A DNA stretch of 63,732 nucleotides from Crocosphaera sp. UHCC 0190 (GCF_034932065.1 NZ_JAYGHP010000018.1:1-63732), one strand, 5' to 3'. Positions 27,127 to 38,298 are shown, counted from the stretch's first letter. Program-made: numbers and translations. Notes: a model not told the origin generated them from the letters alone.

Positions 27127-30100
27127 TTAAAAATCCTTAATTTCAATGAGTAAATCTTGTAACTCAAGTAAATTCTTTTCGATAGATTGGGTAATGGTTT
27201 CAATTGATTCTCCGTTTTCTTCTGATGTTAATTGATGAATGTGATCTTGAACAGAGTTTAAAGAACTATCTAAAAACTTATTACTTTCTTCAAGAAATTC
27301 ACTAGAAACTGTTATGATTTTGGTATTGTTCTCACTTAATAAAGAAAGTAATTTATTAGAGGAAGTAGTTGATAATTCTTTTTCGTTTTTGACTTTTTCC
27401 ATAAGTTCGAGATAATTAGTTAATCTTGTCTTATTGAAATTAACCACAAGTTCACCTAATTTTTCTGCACTTTTTTGCCCAAAAACTCCTGCTTCTCTCG
27501 CTTGATCTATGGCTTCTTTGATTGAGTAAACAACCTCTTTTTTGTTGACATTTTCTCCAAATTCTGCTACTAACTTTTCATAAGTAGAAAGTTGGCGATC
27601 TGTTTCTTCTTCTATAGCTTTCATTAACAGTTCATCGACTTTATTTCGTACTTTTTGGATAACTTCATATTCTTTGTTTAAATCATCAGGAACATCACAT
27701 TGAGGATTCCCTGTTTTACGAACTGTTTTGAGGGGTTCAATTATTTGGACTGTATCAATTATTTGAAAATTAAAACGACTCCCTTTGGTACAACCGATAT
27801 AACTTTTGAGAATATCAAGTAATTTGTTTTTATTAGTTTGAAAAACTTTATACAATGCTTTCCAAGATGAACTACGGTTATTATCATCAAGTTCGGGTAT
27901 TTCCAGGAATAAAGAGTTAATTGACGCTTCAATGGAAGTATTAGGAAGTCCAGACATTTGAGAAGCGATTTCCAGTAGTTCAACGGTTGCTGGAACGGGG
28001 TTCCAGAGTTCCCCCGAAATACGAGGACGACAACGAATTTGTTCTAGAATGTAGTTACTCCAGCGATCTAAGTGTTTTGCGTAGGTTCGGAAATAGCGAT
28101 CTCCGTCTTCAAAGTTCCAGTGTTTATAGTAACTATAAAGTAGCATTCCTTGAAAAGCAATGGCTGTTTCTCGAAATTCATTTTCATCATCTGGCTTTTC
28201 ATCATCTGGCTTTTCATCATCTGGCTTAAGAGGAAGCTGTAAAATAATTCCTGCATGATTAGCACCTTCTCCTCTCATTCTGGGACTATAAACTTGGACA
28301 TTACGTTGTTTAAATACAGAACTATTACTGGCAAAATTACCTTTAATTAGCATTTCTGTATCCCATTCAATATGTTCACAAACCGCAGGATAAACAAACT
28401 CACGGATGTCTTTTTCTACGTCTTGAGGGAGAATAGCTTGATTATTCCAATTATCTAAAATGTTGAGTTTTTCTGCTAATTTATCGGGAATTTTTGAGTC
28501 ATTAGAGGTGTTAGGAGAAACTTCATAGGTTCCTGTAGTTTCTTTGACAACAGGAGTAATATTTGTTTCAATGACTTCAACTCCCAAAGGAGGAAGATTA
28601 AAAGCAGTATGAATTTCAGGAGAAAGGTCACATATTTTATCGCTATCTGTCCATAAATCTATTAATGTTTGACGACGTTGGGAATGTTTAGTATCTTTAC
28701 TTTTAATATCACTTTGAGTAATAGCACTTAAACGCATTTTGCCGAAATGTTCTCGTATTGAAGTAGAAGGAAAAGAACCATTTTCAATGTTCTCAACTGA
28801 ATTTTCCAGGGTATATTTAAGAACATCTTTTAAGAGAATACGGGGATTAAAATGATCAGGGTTAACCCGTTTTCTCATTTGTTGTAACGCAATGGGAGTA
28901 AAGGGATAAAGTCCCATCCCATTAATATCACCAAACCCTTTATGACAGTCTTGACGGTGTTGACAGTCTTCACAAAAATTAGGAGGTTGAGAATTATTTT
29001 CATCATTTTTGTAGTCTTCTAACCATTGTTTTAAATCACTATTTTGATGACGGACAGCGTTTAAATATCTGGCCACCATTTGTTGAATATCTGCTTCTGT
29101 TACTAAGGAGTGATCACTAATTTCTCCCACGTCTAAACTAACTTTAAAAGTGACTCTTTGTTGAATGGTATCAAAGCTTTGAATTAAACCATTAAAATAA
29201 CCAGTTGTGCAAGCTAAGGCCGTGCGAATAGCGCATAAGGGTTGACTTCCTGCTTGTTGGGGTCTAGCTAAAACTGCTTCTAAAACTTCCCTATCTATTC
29301 CCTGTAATTTGGCAAAATCTTCAATTAATAAGACTAATTCTACTTCTTTGTGAGCAAGAGTTTCTCTCACTTCTCGCATTAGTATTTGTAAGTCTTCTTT
29401 CCCTAAGTTCAAAACCTTTGTGATAGCTTCATCTAAATGTTTATTTAACCAGCTTACCGTGTCTTTTTGAACGTCTTCATCACCAATAAGAAAACGATAG
29501 AAATCTGTCGCTTGTTCTCCTGCTTTTTGTAAACCAACAATGGATAATGGAAGATCTTCTAAAGTAAATTCTCGTCTTTTTTCAACATTTTCAATAGTAT
29601 TTTGATAACCTAAAGTATGGGTAACAAGACGATGAATAATACCTTCATCTTTTAACCAATACTCTTTACGAAAATAGGGATCATATAAAAGAGAGTCTAA
29701 ACTCTCTACTAAATATTGTTCTTCTTCTGTTAATTTATTATGATCTCGTCTTTCATTATCTCCTACTGCTACCGCTAATTGATTAAGTAATTGTTTTCTT
29801 GCTTCTGTTTCGGTTAAGCTACTGGATGATTTAATTAAACGTTTACGATATTCATCAAATTTTTCTCCTTCTAATTCAGGAAGATTTAAAATCATCCCAA
29901 TAATGTCTTTTAAGTTGGTTCCTAATTTTGGAATTAATAAGACTTTGCGTTTTTTGGTTGATTCAATATTGGCATCTAACCAACGAATTAAATGGGATTT
30001 TCCTGTTCCTGATTGACCTAAAATGGGAACAAAAGCAAAATCATCAGATTGTAAAAAGTCTCTTAAACAGTCTTCTTCTGTATAACTAATTTCATCAGTT

Positions 30101-30240
30101 CCTTGAATTGATTCACTTTTTTTCATCTTTAAAGGATGATGAGTCGCTAAGAAAATATGGTCTTCTGGTTGAATTGCTTCTATATTAAGAATGCGTTGAA
30201 TATTCTCGCTTTTCCAGCAAACATAATTTTGAAAAGTCAT
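27127..30240 (-). CDS. dpdH: DpdH-like large P-loop ATPase
   Basis: 1037 residues from the ATG at 30240 (AAGGA about 10 bp upstream); an in-frame ATG 60 bp further upstream has no such site. Walker A GQSGTGKSH at ~75-83, Walker B-like ELVLLIEDF near 330, and a Cys cluster CEDCQHRQDCHKGFG near 455 suggest an ATPase with a zinc site. The C-terminal ~200 residues are coiled-coil. A triplicated KPDDE near 680-695 shows local repeat growth. By order and size this is DpdH of 7-deazaguanine restriction systems. Confidence 0.65.
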   Translation of the reverse strand: MTFQNYVCWKSENIQRILNIEAIQPEDHIFLATHHPLKMKKSESIQGTDEISYTEEDCLRDFLQSDDFAFVPILGQSGTGKSHLIRWLDANIESTKKRKVLLIPKLGTNLKDIIGMILNLPELEGEKFDEYRKRLIKSSSSLTETEARKQLLNQLAVAVGDNERRDHNKLTEEEQYLVESLDSLLYDPYFRKEYWLKDEGIIHRLVTHTLGYQNTIENVEKRREFTLEDLPLSIVGLQKAGEQATDFYRFLIGDEDVQKDTVSWLNKHLDEAITKVLNLGKEDLQILMREVRETLAHKEVELVLLIEDFAKLQGIDREVLEAVLARPQQAGSQPLCAIRTALACTTGYFNGLIQSFDTIQQRVTFKVSLDVGEISDHSLVTEADIQQMVARYLNAVRHQNSDLKQWLEDYKNDENNSQPPNFCEDCQHRQDCHKGFGDINGMGLYPFTPIALQQMRKRVNPDHFNPRILLKDVLKYTLENSVENIENGSFPSTSIREHFGKMRLSAITQSDIKSKDTKHSQRRQTLIDLWTDSDKICDLSPEIHTAFNLPPLGVEVIETNITPVVKETTGTYEVSPNTSNDSKIPDKLAEKLNILDNWNNQAILPQDVEKDIREFVYPAVCEHIEWDTEMLIKGNFASNSSVFKQRNVQVYSPRMRGEGANHAGIILQLPLKPDDEKPDDEKPDDENEFRETAIAFQGMLLYSYYKHWNFEDGDRYFRTYAKHLDRWSNYILEQIRCRPRISGELWNPVPATVELLEIASQMSGLPNTSIEASINSLFLEIPELDDNNRSSSWKALYKVFQTNKNKLLDILKSYIGCTKGSRFNFQIIDTVQIIEPLKTVRKTGNPQCDVPDDLNKEYEVIQKVRNKVDELLMKAIEEETDRQLSTYEKLVAEFGENVNKKEVVYSIKEAIDQAREAGVFGQKSAEKLGELVVNFNKTRLTNYLELMEKVKNEKELSTTSSNKLLSLLSENNTKIITVSSEFLEESNKFLDSSLNSVQDHIHQLTSEENGESIETITQSIEKNLLELQDLLIEIKDF

Positions 30241-30429
30241 GGTATTGATTCCTTCTTTAAGTGTTGTGTGAGAATAAGATGGGGTTAAGTAGTCGAACAA
30301 AAGTAAAGTTAACTGTGAAACGAGGAGTCATAGAGAGGTTGTAATCGACATAAAGCCGCAACGTCTCTACGACTACAAGAGTTAGGAGGAATTGAGTGAT
30401 TTGACATTTCTTAACATAGTGTTGTTTAT

Positions 30430-31356
30430 TTATGTTCGACTACTCAATGGAATTAATAATTTATTTAAACCATTAAAAATAATGTGAGAAACTCGACTAC
30501 TATCATCAATTTTATTTTGTGCTTTAGGTAATAGCATTAAGTCTCCATCCGACTCTCGAATCAGTTGAATATATCCTTCATCTTGTAGTCGAAATAAAGC
30601 AAATGCAGTGGAAGTGGATAAATAATTAGTTTCTCGTTGACCAATATTCGCTTCAATGGTGTCTCTAAAATGTCCCGTTTCAAAGAGAGGACATTTTTTA
30701 GCAAGACGAGAAATAAATTCTCTTAAATATACTTTTTCTCCTGTTTCATTGAATAAAGATTTAAGATTTCGCTTAAGATAAACCGTTGGGTCTGGAACAA
30801 GTATGCGCTTTTTATCTAACCCATGACCCCACGCTAAACCCAGATAACACATCCAATCATCCATTTGACCATAAAGGGTATTATTGGTCATTTTTAATCC
30901 TAAAGTTTGGTCAACTTTTTGTTGATGTACAGCTTGTTCTACTTTTTCCCAAGTATTAGGAGGATCATAAATATATTGGGCTAAAAACCAAGCACAAACT
31001 AACCCGAAATCATACTCGTCTTCATTATTTGAAGCAAAGAAAAGATCACTTAATGTATTGGGTAATTTTAAATCTCCTGTTTTTTTATTTCTAACATTTT
31101 CCGGTAAATTACTATTGATAGCAATCTCGGTTATTTCTTCGGTTATTATTTCAACTAGAAGACCACATTTAATTGCTTCCGTTAAAGAATATTCAAACAT
31201 AGGTCTTTCTGATGGTTTATCTTTTACTAATTCATCAGGAGAAACCATTTTTCCAAATACTTCTTTTTTTTCTTGTTGTTGTTTGGTATTTAATAAATAA
31301 CGATAAATACCTCGAAAACGACTAGGGGTTGCTAAAGGTTGTTTTAAGACACTCAT
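30430..31356 (-). CDS. dpdG: DpdG-like protein
   Basis: 308 residues. No classical enzyme motif; it contains FGLVCAWFLAQYIYDPPNTW and a C-terminal winged-helix-like stretch (LSTSTAFALFRLQDEGYIQL), hinting at DNA or protein recognition. Assigned by position between dpdH- and dpdF-like genes and by matching size. It precedes dpdH by ~190 bp, so it may not be coupled to it. Confidence 0.6.
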   Translation of the reverse strand: MSVLKQPLATPSRFRGIYRYLLNTKQQQEKKEVFGKMVSPDELVKDKPSERPMFEYSLTEAIKCGLLVEIITEEITEIAINSNLPENVRNKKTGDLKLPNTLSDLFFASNNEDEYDFGLVCAWFLAQYIYDPPNTWEKVEQAVHQQKVDQTLGLKMTNNTLYGQMDDWMCYLGLAWGHGLDKKRILVPDPTVYLKRNLKSLFNETGEKVYLREFISRLAKKCPLFETGHFRDTIEANIGQRETNYLSTSTAFALFRLQDEGYIQLIRESDGDLMLLPKAQNKIDDSSRVSHIIFNGLNKLLIPLSSRT

Positions 31357-31650
31357 AGATTGTTTTCCTTGCTAATTAGAAAAATTGATGACTTGAGAAA
31401 TAACTAATTGAAAGTGATGAAATAATACTTTAGAAAACTCATGGGTTAATCTCCTAAAAAAATTACGAATTCAACAATATAGCAGTTCCTTTACTGGTGA
31501 GGTTTCGCCGTGAATATCAACTAAACGGTATAACTTTTTTTAGTGTTAGGCAATAAGCCATAGGCAACAGAGAATAAATTAGAGTTTCTCTAGTAAAAGT
31601 GAGAAATGCTATAAGTTTTTTTAAGTTACTAAAAAAATGTTTTAAATATT

Positions 31651-34410
31651 TCATAAATTAATCTCCTTACAGAAAACATCAAGGCTAAAACTATGTCCAT
31701 TAAACACATTAATTAGAAAGCGATCGCTTCTATTCGGATCTTTCGTATTACTGGGTAATAAAATAATATGAGGAACATTGAATTTGTTAGCATAGAGATA
31801 CTTTTTAGGAAGAGTACGGTTAGGAGGATGATAAATTACAGTGGGAAGAGGATACATTTTAATTGGTTGAAACTCATCATAAAAAAAGACAATCTCATTC
31901 TGAGAAAAAGAGAGATTTAAAGGAATAGGAGAAATTAAGTTCTTCACTCCCTGACGAATCAACCATTGTATTAATTGTTCTAACGTTTTCGGTAAACCTT
32001 TTAAGTCTTTGTTGTCAATATCTTGACCTTGAGTAACGTTATAGAAGTTATTAGTTTTAAACTTGCTTTGTAAATCTTTTAAGTTTTCATTATCAATTTT
32101 TTGACTGTGATAAACCTCATAAAAGTTGTTATTTGTCAAGTTTTTTATCTGATAACTATCATAGAAAATTAATAGTAAGTTTTCATTTTTTAGAATTTTA
32201 CTTAACTTATTTCCTAGAGAATAATCACAGGTTTTCCAAATAGGAGAAGGATGGGGCATAATGGAAGCAAAGGGTGTTTTATGCTGTTGACGACACCAAG
32301 GACACCCCCCACAAGCAAGAGAAACAGAAATGTTTTTTCTTGGGTTTGGTTCATTTTTCCCTGGAATGGTATAAGCTTCTTGAAAAATCGCTGATAAACA
32401 ACGGTTAGGACGTTCCCATAACGCTTCTTTCATCAACTTTAGGTTACGGGTGTTTTGTCGTTGACGTTGTTTACGAATGGGTTCAACATAATTGTCCCAG
32501 GTTTCAGGTTTTAAGTGAAATTCATTTTTTATGCGGATAATACGGGAATTTTGATGATTTTCAGAGGCTTTTTGATAAGCTTCTTTTGAAGAGTAGTCCT
32601 GACGCTGTGGAGGTTGTCTCCAGTCAATTTCAATTAAACCTGCTTGACTCATTAAGATAAGGGTTCGACTATTCCAGTTGCGGTTTTGTTGACTATTCAT
32701 GTCAATATCCTTCCCAGACATTGAGGGAGGAACATCGAGATTAACTCGATATAAACCCTCAGATTCCCTTTTTTTGGCATTAAACATACTTTCCCATCGT
32801 TGCAGTCCCCGATCTAAGGTAATACTCCGCTTTTCGTTTAAAGATGCTGCGATCTTGTAATCATCCTGAAATTGATAGTTATTATTTTGGGTATAAAGGG
32901 TCAAAGAAATAGACGCTTTCCCGTCTCGTCCCCCCCTCCCCACTTCCTGGTAAAAGCGATCGATGGTTTCAGGAATACAAACGTGGATCACGGAACGGAC
33001 ATCTTGCTGATCCACCCCCAACCCAAACGCAGAAGTGGCCACCACTATGTCAATACTTTTATCTCTCCACTGTTGGATCAGTTGCGATCGCTGTGTTGTG
33101 GGGGTTTCTCCTGTCATCACTGCAAACCGTCTAAACCCTGCATTTGCTAATAAGTCATCCCATCGATAAACATCTTCTCGTTTAGAAGCATAGATGATAA
33201 TAGGTCGTGGCAGATGATAAATAGCCTCTAACAGTCGATTTTGTCGTTCTCTCTCACTGTTACAGCGACTAAACCAGTAAGACGGTTCGGGACGCAGTTG
33301 AACCGCCGAAAGGGTTTGAAAGTCCCCTGGTTCACCAAACAGGGTTTCTAAGGTGTCTAAACAAGATTCTGTGAGAGTTGCTGTTAGTAAAACAGTTTTA
33401 AAGGAAGTATAACGGAGTAAATCTTGCCTTAACCCTGGAATTTCCTGAAAAGCAGGGCGAAACTCTTCTCCCCACTGTTCCACCATGTGGACTTCATCAA
33501 TGACCAAATAGCGTAAGTAACCCTGTTTAGCAGCATCGTATAAACAAGAAGATAGAGACGAAATGAGGCTTTCTGGGGAAGTAAACACGATACGCTGCGT
33601 TCCTTTGCTAATTCGTTGACTTATCTCCCTGCTTCGTTGTTTTCCTGCTTCAGAAGTATCCCCATAATAAGCGGTAGGATGGGAAATATAGGCAGATAAA
33701 GCCCGTTCCTGATCTAACGCTAAGGCAGTGGTGGGGACAACAATAACACTGACTCCTCCTTGTTTTGAGGCTAAAAGTGCCGGAAGTTGGGCGCATAGGC
33801 TTTTTCCTGCCCCAGTGGGTAGGTTTATTACCACTGTCGCCTTCTCAGGGGCGGTTAATACCGCTTTGATGGCTTCTTCTTGTCCAATACTGCGATAATG
33901 GGTTAATCCTACCAAGGACAGAAAATGTTGCCCTGAGTCAATATTTGGTTGCTTGGGCGATCTCGTAGAAATATCACCCAATACGGGAGTCTTATAACTA
34001 TAATTTCGCCGTTTTACCTCAGCAAATGCGTCTTTTTCGGGTGATTCTGAGAAATTTAACCAGTTGGGATACCAAGGAGTAGCATAAATCAGGAAATTAT
34101 CATCATTTTCCTGTAAAATGCCCATTCCGCATCGTTCCCAGATGGGTTTATCATTGGGATAAGGATAATAACGGGGAACTTTCAGGGTTTGGGGGGTTCC
34201 TCCGTTGATGTCTTCGTCTTCTCGTCTGAGGAAATGACGTATTAAACCGACTAATTCTAAAGGAGTGGGTTCGTTATCTGTTTCTACAGTCTTTAAGGCG
34301 TTAAATAAACGTTGATGACAGGGTTCTTTGAATGAAGAATTATTAGGTAGTCTTTTTCCCCATTTTCCTGCTTCAATTAACTGTTTTAGATGGTCAAAAG
34401 TATCCGTCAT
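31651..34410 (-). CDS. dpdF: DpdF-like RecQ-type helicase
   Basis: 919 residues. INLPTGAGKSLCAQLPAL (Walker A, ~195-212), YLVIDEVHMVEQWGEEFRP (DEVH plus the RecQ-type aromatic-rich region), LLTATLTE (motif III), VVATSAFGLGVDQQDVR (motif V) and YQEVGRGGRDG (motif VI) give a RecQ-like core. CGGCPWCRQQ later resembles a RecQ zinc site. The C-terminal ~200 residues are specific. Part of the restriction set in Dpd systems, by family knowledge. Confidence 0.75.
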   Translation of the reverse strand: MTDTFDHLKQLIEAGKWGKRLPNNSSFKEPCHQRLFNALKTVETDNEPTPLELVGLIRHFLRREDEDINGGTPQTLKVPRYYPYPNDKPIWERCGMGILQENDDNFLIYATPWYPNWLNFSESPEKDAFAEVKRRNYSYKTPVLGDISTRSPKQPNIDSGQHFLSLVGLTHYRSIGQEEAIKAVLTAPEKATVVINLPTGAGKSLCAQLPALLASKQGGVSVIVVPTTALALDQERALSAYISHPTAYYGDTSEAGKQRSREISQRISKGTQRIVFTSPESLISSLSSCLYDAAKQGYLRYLVIDEVHMVEQWGEEFRPAFQEIPGLRQDLLRYTSFKTVLLTATLTESCLDTLETLFGEPGDFQTLSAVQLRPEPSYWFSRCNSERERQNRLLEAIYHLPRPIIIYASKREDVYRWDDLLANAGFRRFAVMTGETPTTQRSQLIQQWRDKSIDIVVATSAFGLGVDQQDVRSVIHVCIPETIDRFYQEVGRGGRDGKASISLTLYTQNNNYQFQDDYKIAASLNEKRSITLDRGLQRWESMFNAKKRESEGLYRVNLDVPPSMSGKDIDMNSQQNRNWNSRTLILMSQAGLIEIDWRQPPQRQDYSSKEAYQKASENHQNSRIIRIKNEFHLKPETWDNYVEPIRKQRQRQNTRNLKLMKEALWERPNRCLSAIFQEAYTIPGKNEPNPRKNISVSLACGGCPWCRQQHKTPFASIMPHPSPIWKTCDYSLGNKLSKILKNENLLLIFYDSYQIKNLTNNNFYEVYHSQKIDNENLKDLQSKFKTNNFYNVTQGQDIDNKDLKGLPKTLEQLIQWLIRQGVKNLISPIPLNLSFSQNEIVFFYDEFQPIKMYPLPTVIYHPPNRTLPKKYLYANKFNVPHIILLPSNTKDPNRSDRFLINVFNGHSFSLDVFCKEINL

Positions 34411-34514
34411 GGTTGGAGTAATAAGTGAAGTTTATCATGATTAAAAAAGTTAAGGTTAGGGAACAATTTAGTTACATTATTAGACTTTTTAAAAGTCTTT
34501 TTTTATGTAGAATA

Positions 34515-34856
34515 GTGTTGATATTTGATTCTTAAACAACTCCTCAATAGGTAGAATAGTGTTGACATTTGATTCTTAAACAACTCCTCAATAGGTAGCA
34601 TAGTATTTAGATTTGATGCTTAAACAACTCCTCAATAGGTAGCATAGTGTTGACATTTGATTCTTAAACAACTCCTCAATAGGTAGCATAGTGTTGACAT
34701 TTGATTCTTAAACAACTCCTCAATAGGTAGCATAGTATTTAGATTTGATGCTTAAACAACTCCTCAATAGGTAGCATAGTGTTGACATTTGATTCTTAAA
34801 CAACTCCTCAATAGGTAGCATAGTGTTGACATTTGATTCTTAAACGACTCCTCAAG
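34515..34856. repeat. 44-bp tandem repeat array with AAB higher-order pattern
   Basis: Units start at 34515, 34559, 34603, 34647, 34691, 34735, 34779 and 34823 (the last partial). Type A begins gtgttgacatttgatt (first copy gtgttgatatttgatt), type B gtatttagatttgatg; order A A B A A B A A, so a 132-bp block was itself duplicated. The last unit overlaps the end of the dpdE-like gene (stop at 34852). No coding frame is supported (44 is not a multiple of 3). Confidence 0.9.
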
Positions 34857-37800
34857 TTTCATTTTCTATATCATTAGAATTTACTGGAGAACGTCCAGAA
34901 ACAATCATAAATCCCACTGCGTCTAATTTTAAACTAGGAGTAGAAATAGCCTTGACAAATGCTTCATTTAATGCTGTTTCTAGTTGCAGTTCATCCCATA
35001 ATTTCGGTTGAGGAAAACGGGAGTAACGAGACTGTAATTGATGTAAACGATTCATTAATTTTACTTTAGCAGAAATGGTTTGCTTTTGACACATTTTAAC
35101 GAAATATGAAGACTCTCTCAGTAAATTTTCGGATTGTTTTCTAGCCTGATGACAAAAGTTTGGCCATTGACTAGAATCGATAAATTCATCCAATAGGGAT
35201 AACCTATTTTTAGCTAAGTTATAGTCACGGTTTTCTCCTCCTTTCCGACAATAAGAACGTTGTAAAATCCGTAATAATTTATCATCTTCTACAGGCTCAA
35301 AATATTGATCTAAAAAGATAGTTTCAACCTGGGGAGGAAATAAAGCATCTCCTTGACGTTTTAAGGCTTTTTCATTGACATGAGGATACTTTAATGATTT
35401 TTCATTGATTTGAGAGGGAGTAAATTCTTTTAAAACTGAGTTTATTTCCTGCCAGTTTATTTCGATTAAATAATCAAAACGAAACCCTAACCATTCTCCT
35501 CCTTCACTACTATCCCATGTCGTATCTTTTCGCCACATAGCAAATGCTTTTCCTCGATCATCCCAGTTAAAATAATTAGTTAATGTGTCCATTAAGGGTT
35601 GTCCAATTCGATAGAAGTGTACCCCTTGATATTTATTAGCTAGACGACGGTTGTAAACGCCTTTAAACTGTGTCTTTCCCGCAAAATAAGTTTTTAACTC
35701 TGTAGCAGAAACTAAGGTTTTTTCAGTGGGTTTATAGGTTCTCACATCATATAAGTTGGTATCATAAACCTGTTTAAATCTCAAGGCTTTACATAACCAA
35801 CCTTCTACTACCTTTTCTATGGTTTGATGTTGGTCATCATAACTTTCTAGAATGTTAAAATAATTGAGGGCAGTTTGAGAACGATTATCTATTTCATCAA
35901 GGGCATTTTGTTCACTTATTTTAATCGTTTCTTGTTCTATTTCTTCTTTAATTAGACTAATACTTTTTTTGATACCATCAGTACCTACTTTAAACAAAAT
36001 TTCTTCTATTTTGGATAACTTTACATCAATATAAAACTGTAAACTAGCAATAGATTGATTAAAAATATTAAACCCTTCATTTAGGAGTTGATACCAAGCA
36101 TCAGATAAACTATTAGAAGTATCAATACCTGCTAATAACCAACTATTTACTTTCATTTTTCCCCCTATTCTATCTATTCTTCCTAATCTTTGTTCTAGTT
36201 GGTTAGGGGAAAAGGGTAAGTCAAAATGAATAACTCCGTCAACAAATTGTAAGTTTTTGCCTTCTTCTCCTGATTTATCAGCTACTAAAATAAAACATCG
36301 AGGCTCATTTTTAAACTTAGTTAAGTTAGTTTCAATGGTTTCTTTACTATCTCCTACCTGATGACTAACCACAGTATCTTTACCAAACTTCTCTACTAGA
36401 TAATTAACAATAGCTGTACAGGTTAATGTAAAACTGGTAAAAATAATTAATTTAGGAAATTTATCTTCAGAAAAAGGTCGATTGATTCTTTGTTTAACTC
36501 TGTATTCTAATTTTTCTAAGTTACTTTTAAAAGATTGTAAATCAAGAATATCAGCTAAATTATAGAAAATAATAAGGTTTAATAATTCTAATCTATCTCC
36601 GTCTTCTGAGGGACTATTTAATATTTCTAGTATGGACTTGAGAATGTTTATTTCTCCTTCAAAACTAGGAGTTGCTAATAAGATTTTATACTCTTTTTCT
36701 CCTATATCTTTAATTAAAGAATGAATAATGTCATCACTTTGATTAGATTCAGTCTTATCCAAAGATTCACTGCTCATTATCATTGAACAATCATCAATTA
36801 ATGAAGTATTTAAAATTCCTTTTAAACGAGTTTCAACAACTTGTTTTAAAACCCCTAACCAAGTATTACTACTACAAAACAGTAAAGAAAAAATACGCTG
36901 ATAATTAACATCATGGGGTGCAATAATACGCCATTCATCTAACAATTCATGAATAGCATACATACGCTCATCTAAATCATATTCTAGTTTAGGGAGAGCA
37001 TTACGGTCAAAAATGACATCTTCAACTGTAGCACGACGGTTACGCAACATCCGTCGATGTAATCGATAAGTATCACTAATATAAGTCCGAATTACCCGAA
37101 TTTGTTGATTTATTGCTTCTTCATCCTTAACTTGTATATTCTCATCCTTAACTTGCATAGAAGTTTGTAACCCATCTATCAAAGTTAAAAGGGTTTTATC
37201 CTCCCTAAACAGGGTTTTCAGCTTATTAACCGTCTTTTTCAGAGGAAAACCCCCTATTCCTTCCTTAAACGACAATAAAACTCGTCCTATTTCCTGTCGC
37301 TTCTCTATTCGTTCTCGAAAACCGTCAATATCGTCTAATTGATAGCTAGTGGGATCTAAGAGGTGTAACATAGCTAAAAAATCCTGTTCATGGTGTAAAA
37401 CAGGAGTAGCAGACAAAAGCAGCAATTTTTCAGCTTGATGGGCTAATTTTCGGCAGATTTCAAAATAGGAACGTTTGACTAGATCCTCAGAAGTGGCCAT
37501 AGCGGCGATATGGTGCGCTTCATCTATGATAAGAAAATGATAGTTATCAGATAAAATATCTAAGTTTTTACTGTTTTCTGTCGAAATAAGCCTAACTCTA
37601 GCCCCAAAATGCGATAAATAAAACTTTGATTCTAACTCTTGTTGCCATTGATAATAGAGAGAAGGAGGAACTATGACTAATGCTTTCTCTGTGGGTTCAT
37701 CCAGAAGAAATTGCCGTAAAATTGCCCCTGCTTCGATAGTTTTGCCTAAACCCACCTCATCAGCGAGTAAATAGCGTTGTATGGGATCTTCTAATACCCG

Positions 37801-38298
37801 ACGGATGACTTCGACTTGATGGGGGAATAACTCAATATTGGCAGATAATAACCCTGTCATGCCCCGACTAATCGCCCGTTGTTCGATAATTGTTTTGAGT
37901 AAAGGAGTGCGTAAGGTATGAAAATAGGGGGTTTCCTGTCCTTTGATGGCTAAGATGTGGATGGGATCTTCAATGGGTTGATTACAGCGCACATAAATTT
38001 GCTTTTCTGAGGCGAAAATGGTGTGACTATGGGGTAAATCTAGTTGATATTGTTGTCTTTCTTCATCCCAAGCATAAATACGCCCCATTTGCCAAGTTTC
38101 GGTTTCTTCTTCATAGAGATAACATCGGGTTTGACGAGACAGTTTGACACGACGCAGAGAAGAAATAGGAAGGGTTTGGGTAATGGGTTGTCCCAAGGTT
38201 GAGAAATATTCAACCGTTGCGAATGGTTGTTCAACTGTTATCAATTTCCCAATTCCTAAAGTATTATCCGTAGAACGCACCAAGGAACCATTAGTCAT
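34852..38298 (-). CDS. dpdE: DpdE-like SNF2-family helicase
   Basis: 1148 residues. YLLADEVGLGKTIEAGAIL (~177-195), IIDEAHH (~258-264), LLSATPVLHHEQDF, LIIFTSFTLTCTAI, and DLPFSPNQLEQRLGRIDRIG (motif VI) define a SNF2/HepA-type ATPase. The N-terminal ~130 residues are beta-rich. SNF2-like proteins translocate on duplex DNA. Located 49 bp after the second TGT-like gene and followed by a 44-bp tandem array. Its gene order with F, G, H and I supports the Dpd name. Confidence 0.75.
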   Translation of the reverse strand: MTNGSLVRSTDNTLGIGKLITVEQPFATVEYFSTLGQPITQTLPISSLRRVKLSRQTRCYLYEEETETWQMGRIYAWDEERQQYQLDLPHSHTIFASEKQIYVRCNQPIEDPIHILAIKGQETPYFHTLRTPLLKTIIEQRAISRGMTGLLSANIELFPHQVEVIRRVLEDPIQRYLLADEVGLGKTIEAGAILRQFLLDEPTEKALVIVPPSLYYQWQQELESKFYLSHFGARVRLISTENSKNLDILSDNYHFLIIDEAHHIAAMATSEDLVKRSYFEICRKLAHQAEKLLLLSATPVLHHEQDFLAMLHLLDPTSYQLDDIDGFRERIEKRQEIGRVLLSFKEGIGGFPLKKTVNKLKTLFREDKTLLTLIDGLQTSMQVKDENIQVKDEEAINQQIRVIRTYISDTYRLHRRMLRNRRATVEDVIFDRNALPKLEYDLDERMYAIHELLDEWRIIAPHDVNYQRIFSLLFCSSNTWLGVLKQVVETRLKGILNTSLIDDCSMIMSSESLDKTESNQSDDIIHSLIKDIGEKEYKILLATPSFEGEINILKSILEILNSPSEDGDRLELLNLIIFYNLADILDLQSFKSNLEKLEYRVKQRINRPFSEDKFPKLIIFTSFTLTCTAIVNYLVEKFGKDTVVSHQVGDSKETIETNLTKFKNEPRCFILVADKSGEEGKNLQFVDGVIHFDLPFSPNQLEQRLGRIDRIGGKMKVNSWLLAGIDTSNSLSDAWYQLLNEGFNIFNQSIASLQFYIDVKLSKIEEILFKVGTDGIKKSISLIKEEIEQETIKISEQNALDEIDNRSQTALNYFNILESYDDQHQTIEKVVEGWLCKALRFKQVYDTNLYDVRTYKPTEKTLVSATELKTYFAGKTQFKGVYNRRLANKYQGVHFYRIGQPLMDTLTNYFNWDDRGKAFAMWRKDTTWDSSEGGEWLGFRFDYLIEINWQEINSVLKEFTPSQINEKSLKYPHVNEKALKRQGDALFPPQVETIFLDQYFEPVEDDKLLRILQRSYCRKGGENRDYNLAKNRLSLLDEFIDSSQWPNFCHQARKQSENLLRESSYFVKMCQKQTISAKVKLMNRLHQLQSRYSRFPQPKLWDELQLETALNEAFVKAISTPSLKLDAVGFMIVSGRSPVNSNDIENET

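Noticed and set aside
34515-34856. Possible CRISPR array
   Set aside because: Units are contiguous and near-identical over the whole 44 bp with no unique spacers, and no cas genes are present.
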